Shown here piece after piece: positions 28,895-40,500 of a DNA stretch of 64,000 bases. Positions within the stretch are counted from its first letter, which is position 1. Each line of letters begins with the position of its first letter. The stretch is taken from NCBI RefSeq assembly GCF_003611695.1, contig NZ_RAWE01000013.1:33187-97186 (forward strand), given 5' to 3'. This stretch comes from Corallococcus carmarthensis (GTDB lineage Bacteria; Myxococcota; Myxococcia; Myxococcales; Myxococcaceae). The notes beneath the pieces are model-generated. The model was not told the origin of the DNA, made no database searches, and saw only the letters and a list, made by a program, of their open reading frames with translations. A program made the translations under genes and the position numbers.

Positions 28895-31384
28895 TCAGGG
28901 CGCGGACTTCTTCTTCAGATCTTCAATGGCCCGGCTGAGAATCTGCGTGTTGCAGGCCTTGCCACCATTGGACGGCTTCTGAGGGGCTTGCTCCAGCGCG
29001 CGCGTGAGGGCGGGCAGGGCGGCGGGGTCGCCCAGGCTCCCCAGCCGCTGGGCCGCCTTCGTGCGCACGTTGCAGTCACTGGACTCCAACGCCGCGGAAT
29101 AGAGCCCCAGGCGGTCCAGGCCTGGATGCTCCTTCCAGTCCAGGTAGCGCAGCGCGCCCCACTGCTTCGTCGAAGGCTGCCCCCGGGTCAGGGACTCCAG
29201 GTGCGAATGCACCGTGGGGGCAGGCAGGGCGTCCAGGGCCCTGCGCGCGGAGAGGTCCTTCTCGTTGTCCCCGAAGTCCTCCGCCAGCCCGTCCAGGAGC
29301 GCCATCTCGGGCGCCGTCTGGCCTTCCTTGTCCAGGCCCAGGATGAGGGCGTGCTCTTCGTTGTGCGCGCCCACCGAGTGCTTCGCCATCGCGCGCAGCC
29401 GTGTCGTCTCCGCGCCCTTCGGCGCATCTGGCGCATCCAACTGCTGGAGTGCCTCCTTGGGCTTGCCGTCCTTCAGCAATGCGCGCGCCCGCACCCGCGG
29501 ATCATTCGCGTGCACCGTCCAGGCGACGCCCGCCACCAGCAGCACCAGGGCGCCCGCGACGCCAGCCAGCACGCGCGGACGCTGACGCAGGAAGGCCATG
29601 CCCTTGCGCGCCTTCGTGCGCAGTCCGGCCATGCCCTCGCGCGCCTTCGTGCGCAGGCCGTCCAGCGGTGACTGCTTCGTCCCGTCCTCCGGGATGCCCA
29701 GCGCCGCGCCGAACGGCGAGCCCTCCGCCGCGCGCGTCACCCGGTAGAGCTGCACCTTCTCGTCGCGGCCGGGCAGGGGGATGGTGCCGCAGGGCTCGGC
29801 GGAGGCCTCGGCGCGGTTTCGCACCATGTTCACGGCTTCGGTGAAGGTCACCTCGTCCGCGGCGGCCACGTGCTCCACCGCCTTCACCACTTCCATCGGC
29901 TCGCCGAGCACCGCGTCGTTCGTCACCAGCACTTCGCCCGCATGCAGGCACACGCGGATGTGGAGCTGGTGCTCGAGCGGAACCGTCTGGTTGTAGCGCC
30001 ACAACGCCTGCTGCATCGCCATGCCGCAGCGGATGGAGGTGGACGGGGCGCGGAAGACCGCCAGCAACGCGTCGCCGCGCTTCTGCACCAGCTTCCCGTC
30101 GTGTTCACGCACCAGCGGCATCAACAGCCGGTCGTGCGTGTCCAGCATCCGCGCGTTCTCCTCGTGCGTCTGCCGGCTCATGCGGTCGGTGAAGCCCTGG
30201 ATGTCGGTGAGCATCACCGTCACGTTCTGCGCCTTCGTCACCGCCGCGCCGCCCGTCACCGAGGGCATCCCGCCCGTCATCCGGGCCGCCGTGCCGAACG
30301 CCGCCGTGCCCGTGCGCGGCTGCGACTGCACCGGAGGCGCCGTCACCGAGGGCGCTCCCGGATTCACGCCGAACGCCGCCGTGCCGGAGCCCGGACCCGC
30401 GGGCGCGGGATTCACGCCGAACGCCGCCGTGCCCGACCCGGAGAGGGCCGGCGCCGTGTTCATCCCGAAGGCCGCCGTGCCCGAGGAGGGCGTCGCGTGG
30501 ACGATGGGCGTGCCCTGGCCAGGCGTGAACGCCATCAGCGCCGCATGCGCGATGCCCAGCGCGTCCGCCAGCTCGTTCGCCGTCTGCGGACGCTTCGCCG
30601 GGTCCTTGTCCAGCAGCCGCATCACCAGCGACAGCAGCCCCACGTAGCGCGACAGCTGCGGAGCCGCGCGCTCCAGGGGCAGCGGCGCGGACGAGGCGTG
30701 CTGGGACAGGAAGTGGCGCGGCGTAGGCCCGTCGAACGGCAGCCGCCCGGACAGCACGCGGTAGGCCAGCACCCCGAACGAGTACAGGTCGCTGCGCGTG
30801 TCCACCTTCGCGCCCACCGCCTGCTCCGGGGACAGGTACTCCGGCGTGCCCAGCACCACGCCCACCTGGCTGAGCGCGCTGTTCGCGTCCGGCTCCACCA
30901 GCCGCGCGATGCCAAAGTCCAGGAGCCGCGCCTGCTCGCCGCGCACGGACGGGGCGATGAGGACGTTCTCCGGCTTCAGGTCGCGGTGGATGATCCCCTT
31001 GTCGTGGATGGCCGCCAAGCCTTCCGCCAACTGCTGGAGCAGCGCCAGCGCCCGGGGCGCGATGAGGGGCCCCCCCTGGAGCGCGTCGTGGAGGCTCTGC
31101 CCCTCCACGAACTCCATCACCAGGCACGCGGCGTCGCCGGACTCGCCGAAGTCCACGATGCGCACCACCGCCGGGTGCTCCACCGCGGACAGGAGGCGGG
31201 CTTCCCGCTTGAAGCGCTCGGCCATGCCGGCCTGGGCGTGCAGATCGTGGTGCAGGACCTTGATGGCGACCTTGCGGCCCAGCGAGACCTGTTCGCCCAG
31301 GTACACCTCACCCATGCCCCCGGAGCCCAAGGGTCCGAGGACCCGGAAACGACCGTCGAGAACCAGTGCGTCGGGGGCCAGCAC
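28895..31384 (-). CDS. Ser/Thr kinase fused to class III cyclase-like domain, TM and HEAT-like tail
   Basis: An 829-residue protein. Residues 12-270 are a Hanks-type kinase with glycine loop LGSGGMGEVY, Lys42 in VAIKVL, HRDLKPEN with Asp135, and DFG with Asp156, so it is probably active. A linker (about 300-380) repeats the SGTAAFG motif four times. Next is a nucleotide-cyclase-like domain with both metal aspartates (MLTDIQGFT and KRGDALLAVF), but the usual GxxVNxAAR is replaced by GEPMEVVKA, so the catalytic Asn and Arg are missing. A duplicated GLRTKARxGMA unit, a TM helix (VLAGVAGALVLLVAGVAW) and a periplasmic alpha-helical tail with HEAT-like turns follow. The start is GTG 31384. It is divergent from the giant TPR gene. 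Confidence 0.88.
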   Translation of the reverse strand: MLAPDALVLDGRFRVLGPLGSGGMGEVYLGEQVSLGRKVAIKVLHHDLHAQAGMAERFKREARLLSAVEHPAVVRIVDFGESGDAACLVMEFVEGQSLHDALQGGPLIAPRALALLQQLAEGLAAIHDKGIIHRDLKPENVLIAPSVRGEQARLLDFGIARLVEPDANSALSQVGVVLGTPEYLSPEQAVGAKVDTRSDLYSFGVLAYRVLSGRLPFDGPTPRHFLSQHASSAPLPLERAAPQLSRYVGLLSLVMRLLDKDPAKRPQTANELADALGIAHAALMAFTPGQGTPIVHATPSSGTAAFGMNTAPALSGSGTAAFGVNPAPAGPGSGTAAFGVNPGAPSVTAPPVQSQPRTGTAAFGTAARMTGGMPSVTGGAAVTKAQNVTVMLTDIQGFTDRMSRQTHEENARMLDTHDRLLMPLVREHDGKLVQKRGDALLAVFRAPSTSIRCGMAMQQALWRYNQTVPLEHQLHIRVCLHAGEVLVTNDAVLGEPMEVVKAVEHVAAADEVTFTEAVNMVRNRAEASAEPCGTIPLPGRDEKVQLYRVTRAAEGSPFGAALGIPEDGTKQSPLDGLRTKAREGMAGLRTKARKGMAFLRQRPRVLAGVAGALVLLVAGVAWTVHANDPRVRARALLKDGKPKEALQQLDAPDAPKGAETTRLRAMAKHSVGAHNEEHALILGLDKEGQTAPEMALLDGLAEDFGDNEKDLSARRALDALPAPTVHSHLESLTRGQPSTKQWGALRYLDWKEHPGLDRLGLYSAALESSDCNVRTKAAQRLGSLGDPAALPALTRALEQAPQKPSNGGKACNTQILSRAIEDLKKKSAP
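30290..30500 (-). repeat. Degenerate repeats encoding SGTAAFG motifs
   Basis: Four copies of a motif encoding (S/T)GTAAFG(V/M/T) separated by 15-25 residues of Pro/Ala-rich sequence lie between the kinase and cyclase-like domains. They share a DNA core of about 17 bases around cgccgccgtgcc. Confidence 0.8.
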
Positions 31385-31516
31385 GGCGCGGCATCTTGCA
31401 CGGCTTCCGCCTTGGGCGCATGACGTTCCTCCAGGACGGAATCACCTGGGTATGCCATGCCCCGCCGCCTGCCTCCCAGGCGGGGGATTGCCTAAAAATT
31501 CCAGGGCTTAGGGGTC
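31385..31516. promoter_or_regulatory. Divergent promoter region, kinase gene and giant TPR gene
   Basis: The 132 bases between the two divergent starts must hold both promoters. I see no convincing -35/-10 pair; a short AT-rich tract (CCTAAAAATTCC, around 31491-31502) lies just before the TPR gene start. Confidence 0.4.
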
Positions 31517-34500
31517 ATGGTAGCCTCCCCAGCTCCGACGATGGCCACCGATAGCGAGTCCCCCAAGCCCGCCGCGCCCGCATCCGGCGCCGCCCCCGAG
31601 CTTCGCCTGTTGGATCGGCGTGCGTTCGTGGGCTTTCCGGCCTTGGAGGTCCAGCCCGGGCTGCGCATCGCCGACTTCGCGCTCCAGATTCCAGACGTCA
31701 GCTTCCCGTTCAACGTCAGCGCGGGCGCCACGCGCTACCAGCGCAAGAAGCTGCTCTTCGGCTTCCTGGAGCTGACGGTCGACGCGGACCTCGTCACGCG
31801 CAAGGTGGCGGAGCTGGCCGGGCGGCTCGTGGGCATCGAGGAGCTGCGGCTGCACTTCCGCCCCGGCTACCTGGAGGGCCAGGGCCGGCTGCCCGCGCCG
31901 GAGCGCACGCCGTTCACGTTCAAGATCGCCTTCGACGCGGACGGGGACCGGCTGGCCGTCTACGTCTACGACGTGCGGTTGTATGGCTTCTCCGCCACGC
32001 CGTCGGTGCAGCTGCCGGGCCTGTTGTCCGAGGCCGTGGGCGCGCTGGGCCTCCTGCCGGAAGTGGAGGTGCGCGGCGCCACCGGCTTCTCCACCCGCGT
32101 GCTGCCCGCGCTGTGCGAACGGGCCGCGCTGAGCCGTGGCTACAAGGTGCCCACGCTGGACACCGCGCGCCTGTCCGCGGCGGAGGTCTCCAGCACCGGA
32201 CTGCGTCTGCGCTTCGCCGCCGGAGGGCTGCCGCCGCCCGCCGCGCCGGACGAGGAGTTGATGCTGGCGCTGGAGGGCGCCCGGGCCTTCGCGGACGCGG
32301 AAGGGCTGGTCGCGCAGGGTCGGCTCGCGGAGGCGCGGCAGGCGTACCTCCAGGCCGGAGATGCGCAGGACGCGCACCCCTTCGCTGCGGAGCGGTTGCT
32401 GGCGTTGCTCGTCGCGGATCCGCAGGCGCACGACCTGGCGCTGGATGTGGCGGCCACGCTGTCGCGCCGCCGGGACCGCAGTCCCGCGGCGCTGTGGGGC
32501 GAGGCCGTGGTGCGCGAGCGCCGGGGCGAGGGTGCCCGCGCGGCGGAGCGCTACCTGGCGCTGTGCGCGCTGGCCCGCCGCACGTCGGAAGAGGCCGCCG
32601 CGTTCTTCGCGGCGGAAGCCGCCGCGCGCTCCTCGCGCGACACCGCGCCCCAGGTGGCGGTGAAGGCACTGCACGAGCTGCTGGGGCTCAAGCCGGACCA
32701 CCTGCCGTCGTTGAAGGCGCTGGCGCGTGCATCGGATCAGGCGCGCGACCGGGCTGGAGCGGTGCGGGCGTACCGGCGGCTCGCGGCGCTGGCTCGCGAT
32801 CCGTTGGAGGCCGCGGACGCGCACGTGCATCTGGCGCGGCTGTGCGCGCAGACGGAGGACGACATCGCGGGGGCCCGGCTGCACTGCGAGGCCGCCCTGC
32901 GTTTGTCGCCGGATCAACCGGACGCGCTGCTCCTGCTGGGTGAGCTGTGCCACCGCGGCGGTGAACACCTGCGCGCGCTGAAGGCGTTGGATCGGCTGCG
33001 CGAAGTGTCCATGGCGCGCCATGAGCTGGACCGCGTGGGACAGGCGGACCTGCTCGCGGGCCGGGTGTGGGAAGAGGGCCTGAAGCAGCCGGAGAACGCG
33101 CTGCTGCGCTACCGCGAGGCCGTGTCGCTGCTGCCCGGCGAGCCGGAGCCGCTGTTCGCCTCGGCGCGTGTGGCGGAAGGCCTGGGCCGGTTGCAGGAGG
33201 CCCTGAGCGGCTACCAGCAGGCGTTGGAGCTGGCGGGACCGGCGCCGCGTTCGGAGAGCGTGCGCCACGCCGCGCATGAGAGCCACCACGCGCTGGCGCG
33301 GCTGTCGCGCACGAAGCTGGGTGACCCTGCGCGGGCCCGTGAGCACCTGGAAGCGGCGCTCGCGTTGGATCCGCGCGACGCGGTGGCGCTGGATGAACTG
33401 ATTCCGTACTTCCGCGTCACCGGCCGCTCGCAGGAGCTGGCCGAGGCGCTGGAGAAGGCCGCCGCCCTCAAGGAGGAGCCGAAGGCTCGCGCCGCGCTGT
33501 GGGCCGAGGCGGGCGAGCTGTACCGGGGCAAGCTCCAGCAGGCGGACAAGGCCGACAAGCTGCTCACGCTCGCGCTGGAGGCGGACGGCGACCACCGGCC
33601 CGCGCTGGAGTCGCTGCTGGCGCTGGCCGAGGCCCGTCGCGATGGCGCGCAGCTCACCCGGTGCCTCGCGGCGCTGGCGCGGCTGACGGTGGAGCCGAAG
33701 GAGCGGGCGCAGAAGTACCGCCGGCTCGCGGTGGCCGCGCGCGACCTGGCGTTCGACCTGGACCTCGCCGTGCACGCGCTGCAGGAGGTGCTGCGCGCGG
33801 AGCCGGATGATCTGCCGGCGTTGGGCGAGCTGTGCGCGTTGCAGCGCAAGCGCTCCGACCTGGCGGGGCTCGCCACGGCGCTGGAGGCCCGTGCGCGCGT
33901 GGCCGAGGCGCAGGGCGACAAGCGGCTGGCGGCGGCGGCGCTGCGCGAACTGGCCGGCGTGCTGGAGGCGCGGCTGGGGCGCGTGGGCGACGCGCTGGTG
34001 GCGCTGGAGAAGGCCGCTCGGCTCGCGCCGGACGCGGCGGTGCTGCTGGACCTGGCGGACCTGAGCCTGCGCTGCGAGCGGCCCGAGCACGCCCGGCGCG
34101 CGCTGGAGTCGCTGCTGGCCATGCTGCCGCGCACCGCGGCGCCGGAGAAGCTGGCGGACGTGCGCGCGCGGTTGGGCCGGGCGTGCGAACTCCTGGGCGA
34201 CCGCGAAGGCGCCATCGCCGCGTACGCGCAGGCGTTCCCGCTGCGCCGGCTGGACGACGTGCTGGCCACGCGGCTGGAGGCCCTCTACACGGAGGCCGGC
34301 GAGACGCAGGCGTTGGCCGAGCTGTGGGCCACGCGCGCGCAGGCGCTGGCGGGCGCGGACCGGGCGGAGGAAGCCGCGCCGCTGTTCCTCCAGAGCGCGC
34401 GTGCACTGCTGGAGCGCGGGGAGAAGGCCGCCGCGCTGATGCGCCTGGCCTCCGCGCTGGAAGCGAGCCCCGAAGGGCCGCTCGCCGCCGAGGTGCTGGA

Positions 34501-37500
34501 GGCGCTGGCCGAGCTGGAGCTGGAGCGCGGCGAGAAGCTGGAAGCGGCGCGGCTGTATGCGCGTCGGGCCACGCTGGTGCCGGAGGCTCGGGCGGGCGCG
34601 AAGCTGCTCTTCCGTGCGTCGCTGCTGGCCGCGGGCACGAGCCGCGAGGAGGCCTTCCTCGCCGAAGCGCTGGAGCGCGATGCGACCTTCGCGCCCGCGC
34701 GCATCCGCCGGGGCGAGCTGCGGCTGACCACGGATGCCCGCGCCGCGCTGGAGGACTTCGAGGCGGTGCTGGCGCTGCCGCCCGCGGACGTGGATGCCCC
34801 TCGCGAAGCGGAGCGTGTCGCCCTCACGCGCAAGGCCGCCACCGCCGCCGTGCGCGCGAACCGCACGGACGCGGCCCGGCGCCTGCTCGCGGAGTTCTGC
34901 GCGCGCACGCCGGAGGACCTGGATGCGCGGCTGGAGCTGGCCGCGCTGCACCGCAAGGCAGGCGCCCGCGAGGCCCTGGCGGACCTGCTGGTGGAGCTGT
35001 GGCCGCGCCTCTCCGGAGACGCCCGCCGTCAGGCCCGCCGCGAGCTGGCCGAGCTGTGTCTCTCCCTGGGCCGTGCGAGCGCCGCGGCGGATTCGCTGCG
35101 CAGCTTGCTGGCCGAGGAGTCGCAGGACGCGTGGGCGGCGCAGGCGCTGTTGGAGTTGCTGCCTCCGCCCGGTACGGGCACCACGGAGGAAGAGGCCGAG
35201 CGGTTGGAGCTGCTGGGCACGCTGGTGTCCGCCGCGTCGGGTGAGGCTCGCGCCGAACTGCTCGCGCGCCGGGCCGCATTGCACCGCGGCGCGGGCCGCA
35301 CGGGTCCCGCGCGGGACGATTGCGCCCAGGCCGCGAAGCTGTCGCGCCGGCCCGCGCCGCTGCTGCTGATGCTGGCGGAGCTGGCGCGCGAAGCGTCGGA
35401 TGCGCCCGCCGAGCTGGATGCGTGGCGCCGCGCTGTCGCCGCCGATGCCACGCTGGGCGCCCGCGCCCGGGAGCGGCTGCTGGCCCTGGCCACGGTGCTG
35501 CTGGAGAAGGACGAGCGCGCCTCCGCCGGAGACGCGCTGCGCGCCGCCATCGCGCTGGAGCCGCCCGCCGACGCGCGGTGCGATGCCTTCTTCGCGCTCG
35601 CCGAGCTGGCCCGCCGCGACGGCAACCCCGTTGACGAAGCCGCCGCGCTGGCCGAGGCCGCGCGTCAGGGCCCCATCGCCCGCCGCGTGGAAGCGCTCCT
35701 GCTGCGTGCCGCGCTGCTCGAAGGCCAGGACGACCGCGAGGCCGCCGCGCGCGACCTGGAAGCCGCGCTCGCCCTGGCGCCGCGCCACGAAGAGGCCACG
35801 CTCGCGTTGCAGCGCGTGCTGCGCGACCTGGAGGACTGGGCCCGGCTCGCGGAGCTGCTCGCCGCCGAGGCGCCCCATGCGCCGCCTGCCGTCGCCGCGT
35901 CGCTGTACTCGGAGCTCGCGAGCCTCTACCTCGACCGCCTGGGGCACGTCGCGCCCGCCGAGGCCGCGCTGCGACAGGCACTGCGGCTGACTCCGGCCGA
36001 CGCGACGGTGCGTCGCCGGCTGGTGTCGCTGGTGGCCGGTCGCGGCGAATTGCTGGAGGCCGCGGGCCTGCTGGAGGCCGCGGCGGAGGACGCCGACGCC
36101 GCCGAGGCCGCGGCGCTGCTGCGCGAAGGTGTCACCTACGCCCGGCAGGCCCAGGAGCTGGACCGGGCGCTGGCGCTGGCGCGTCGCGCGCATGCGCGGG
36201 TGCCCGCGAAGGGCGAGGACCTGGCCACTCTGGCGGACCTGCTCTACCTGCGCGGCGTCGTGCGCGAAGCCCTGCCGTTGCAGGAGGCCCTGGTCCAGGC
36301 GGCGGACTTCCGCGCGGCCCCGGAGGCGGCGGAGGCCACGAGCTTGCGCCTGGGCGACCTGGCGGAGCAGGCCGGCGACGTGAAGCGCGCGGTGGCCGCG
36401 TACCGGCACCTGCTCACGGAGCGTCCGCTGAGCGAGCGCGCCGTGGAGCGGCTCTCCGCGCTGCTGGAGCGCGATGACCCGCGCGGTGCCTTCGAGGTGC
36501 GCGTCGCCCACGCGCGCGTGCTGGCGCCGTCCGAGGACACCGTCGCGCGGCTGGTGTCGCTGGCGGAGCGTGCGCGTGATGCACTGGCGGACGCGACCAT
36601 CGCGGCGTCACTGCTGTCGCATGCGGCGAAGATGGCGAAGGAGCCCTTGCCGCTGCGCCGCCGGCTCGTCGCGCTCTACCGCGAGACGGGCCGCACGTCG
36701 GAGCTGCTGGCGGAGCTTCAGCCGGTGGCCGCGCTCAGCCTCCAGGCCGGGGACGTGGACGCCGCGCTCGCGGCCTACGACGAAGAGGCCCGGCTCGCAG
36801 AGTCGCTGGGCCGCGCGGACGAAGCGCTGCGCTCGCTCGCCAACGCCCGCGACCTGCTCGCCGCCGAGGAGCGCAACGCGGAAGCCGCCGCGTGTGAGCG
36901 CCGCCGCGCGGAGCTGCTGCGCGACGTGAAGCTGGACCTGAACGCGGCCGAGGCCTCGCTGGAGCGCGCCTTCGGGTTCGCCGCGGAGCTGGACACCGCT
37001 CGCATGGGCGCGGCCCTGGCCGAGCGCCGTGACGACGCGGCCGCCGAAGCTCGCTGGTGGGAGCGTGGGCTGCCCCGGATGACGGGCACGCGGGAGGGCG
37101 CGGCGGTGCTGCTACGCCTCGCGCGCCTGAACCTGGGCGAGCTCGCGGACGCGGCGAAGGCGGAGGGCTTCCTGCGCCAGGCCCTGCGCCAGGACCGGTG
37201 GCTTACGGAAGCCGAAGGCCTGCTCGCGGAGCTGCTGGAGCGCGACGGACGGCTCGCGGAGCTGGCCGCCTGGTACGAGGAGTGCGCGGAGGCGGAGATC
37301 GACGCCGACCGTCACGCGGCGCTGCTGTTGCAGGCCGCGGTCCTCTACCGCGACCGCGCGAACAAGCCGGAGGCCGCCGCCGCCGCGCTCATCGCCGCCC
37401 GCGCCGCGAAGCCGGACGACCTGGACCTGACCGCGCAGGCCGCGGAGCTGCTGCACCAGGTGCGCCGCCCCGCGGACGCCGCGGAGTTCGACGCCATCCT

Positions 37501-40500
37501 CCTGGAGGCGGATCCGTTCCGGGAGCCCGTCTTCACGCGCCACCGCGCCTTCCTGGAGGAGAGCGGCGAGCGTCAGGCCCTGGCCGAGCTGATGCTCCGC
37601 CGCGCCGAGCGCCAGAAGCCCGCTGAGGCCGCCGCGAGCTACCTGGCCGCCGCGAGCGCCTTCCGCGACGGTGGTGCCCGCGAGCGCGCCATCCTCTGCG
37701 AGGACCGCGCGTTCGAGCTGGACCCCGCCAACGCGGAGGCCTTCCAGCACGTGCGCGAGCGCGCCGCCGGAGACGTGCGCCGGCTGGCGGACCTGCTGGG
37801 CCAGCGCGCGGAGGCCGTGGCCCCCACGGAAGCGCTGCCCCTGTTGCGTGAGCGGGCCCAGCGTCTGTTGGACGCGGGAGAAGCGCTCAAGGCCGCGGAG
37901 GCCTTCGACGACTACCTGGGCCGCGCGGGCGGCGACGTGGATGCCCTCTGCGCTCGCGCCGAACTGGCCGCCCAGGGTGGAGGCCCCGCCGCCGCGCAGC
38001 CGTATGACCGCCGGGTGCTGGCGCTGGGCGGAGACTCGCTGCCCGTGCCGGTGCTCGTGCGCACGTGGCTGCGGCTGGGCCATGCCTCGCTCGCGTCGGG
38101 AGCGTTCCACGACGCGGCGGATGCCTTTGAAGCCGTGGTGTCGCTGGAGCCCGAGGGCGCGCGCGGCGGTGAGGCGCTGTCGCTGCTCGCGGAGGTGCAC
38201 TCGCGCACGGGCAATGGCCCCGGGCTGTACCGGGCATCGTTGCAACTGGCGCGCAGGGCCCAGGACTCGGCGACGGAAGAGGTGCTGCTGCGCCGCGCGG
38301 CCGACCTCTTCGATGATCCGCGCGAAGCCATCGACGCGTTGGTGCCCCTGGCGCGGCTGCGCCCGGCGGACGCGAGCGTCATCGACCGTGCGGTGGAGGG
38401 CCTGCGCGCCCTGGGCCGCCACGGCGACCTGCTGGGCATCTACGAAGTGGGCGCGGAGGCCGCGGGAGGCTCGCGCGCCGCGGAGCTGCTGCTCGCCGCC
38501 GCGTCCGTGGCGAACGATTCGCTGTCGGACGCGGACACGGCGTGGTCTCTCACTCGCCGCGCGGCGGAAGCGGATCCGGAGAACCCGGCCGCCCTGCGCG
38601 CGCTGGTGGACGGCCTGCGCGCGCGCAAGGAGTCCGCGGCGCTGCTCGCCGCGCTGGAGCGGCTGATTCCGCTCACGGACGACGCGGACGAATCCGCGGT
38701 GCTCCGGCTGGAGTTCGCGGGGCTGGCGAAGGACGCGGGCCGCGAGGACGCCGCGCGCGACGCGCTGGAATTCGTGGTGACGCGAGGCGCTTCTGGTGCC
38801 GGCTACGCCGACGCGCTGGAGGCCCTGGAGCCGCTGCTCGGTGATGCGCACGCTCGCCGCGCCGAGGTACGGGTGGCCCGCGCGGAGCTCGCGTCGGGTG
38901 ACCAGCGGGTGTCGCTGCTGGTGGCCGCCGCGCGTGCCTTCGAGAAGGCAGGCCTGCTGGAAGACGCGCTGAAGGCCGCGAAGTCCGCCGTCGCCACGGA
39001 GCCGGACCTGCGTGCCGCGCTGCTCGTCGCGCACCTGCACCGCGCCTCCGGAGACGCGCCCCGCGCGGCCCGCGCGCTGTTGCAGGCGGCCCGGCTCGCC
39101 GCGCCGGAAGAGCGTCCCCCGCTGCTGCTGGAGGCCGCCGGCCTCTGGGAGAAGGCGGGCGAGATGGGCGAGGCGCTGGAGGTCGTCGAGCGCATCGCCA
39201 CCGACGCACCGGACATGCTGTCCGCGTCGGAGCTGGCCGAGCGCTTCGCCCGCCTGGGCGCCTTCGCACGCGCCCTGGACGTGGGCTTCGCGCCCGCCAT
39301 GGCCGCGGGCGAGTACACCGACGCGCTGGCCATGGCCGCGCAGGCGGGCGACGTGCCCCGCACGCGCGTGGCCCTCTGGGCCCTGGTCGCGATGCCGGAC
39401 GCGGACTCCGCCCACGCCGCCGCGCTGGCGGACGGGCTGCGCGAGGACGCGGAGTGGGAAGGCCTGTTGGAACTGGCGGCCCTGTCCCAGGAACGTGACG
39501 CCGCCTTCGCCGTGGCGCTGCGCGATGAAGTGCTGCGCGCCCGTCCGGCCCCGGTGCTCGCGCGCCTACGCGCCCTGGAAGAACTGGGCGGGGAGCCCGG
39601 CCTCGCCGCGCGCCTGATGCTCCTGCTGCCGGAGCTGGGCCTGGAGCCCGAGGCCCTGGCCGAAGCGGTCCTCACCCAGGTGCGCCAGTTGCCGGAGCCC
39701 GCGCGGCTGGAGTCCCTGGCCTTCGCCGCGGACGGCTGGCCCGCGCGCCGCGAGGAGCTGCTGCGCGAGCGCTACGCCCTGGATCGCCAGCTGGGACACC
39801 TGGAGTCCGCGGAGCGCACGCTGGCGCTCATCGCGCAGGACACCAAGGACGCCAAGGCGCGCGCCCTGTTGCACCTGGAGCGCGGTGAGTTGTTGCAGGG
39901 CCCGCTGGCCCAGCCCGCCGAAGCGCGCGAGGCCTTCGAGGCCGCCCTCACCGACGACGCGGACAGCCTCGCCGCCGTGCAGGCGCTGCTCGCGCTGGTG
40001 GACGAGGCGCGCGAGTCCACGGTGTTCCTCGCGCTGGCGGAAACCCTCGCGAAGCTCGCGGGCGCCGACGCGTGGACGCCGTACCGCGAGCGCCTGGCGG
40101 ACGCCTACGAAGCGCAGCAGCTCTGGGCCGAAGCGGCCACGCAGCTGGAGCAGCTCCCGGACACGGACGAGCGGCTGGCCCGCCGCGTGAAGTTCGCCGA
40201 AGCGCGCGGCATGGTGGGTGAAGCGCTGCGGCTGCGCGAGCGCCTCACGCAGGACCCCGCGGAGCTGGAGGTCATCCTTCGCGGCTACCTGGACGCGCAG
40301 CTCGTGGGCCCGGCGGTGCGTCTGGCGGAGCGGCTCGCGGACGCGCAGCAGCTCACGCCCGCGCTGACGCGGTGGGTGACCGAGCGCTTCTCTCCGTCCC
40401 CGGACGGCGCGGTGCTCGCGGTGCGCTTCTGGCCCGCGCTGCTGCGTGAGAAGTGGCCGGACGTGGACGGCTGGACGCTGTACGCGGAAGCGCTGCGTGC

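Noticed and set aside
31508..36511. Open frame of 1,667 codons antisense to the giant TPR gene
   Set aside because: Its translation is rich in Arg, Gln and Leu with no domain structure. It mirrors the GC-biased codon positions of the sense gene, which has clear TPR helices.
37112..39415. Open frame of 767 codons antisense to the giant TPR gene
   Set aside because: Same composition shadow; no start site, domain or neighbour support.
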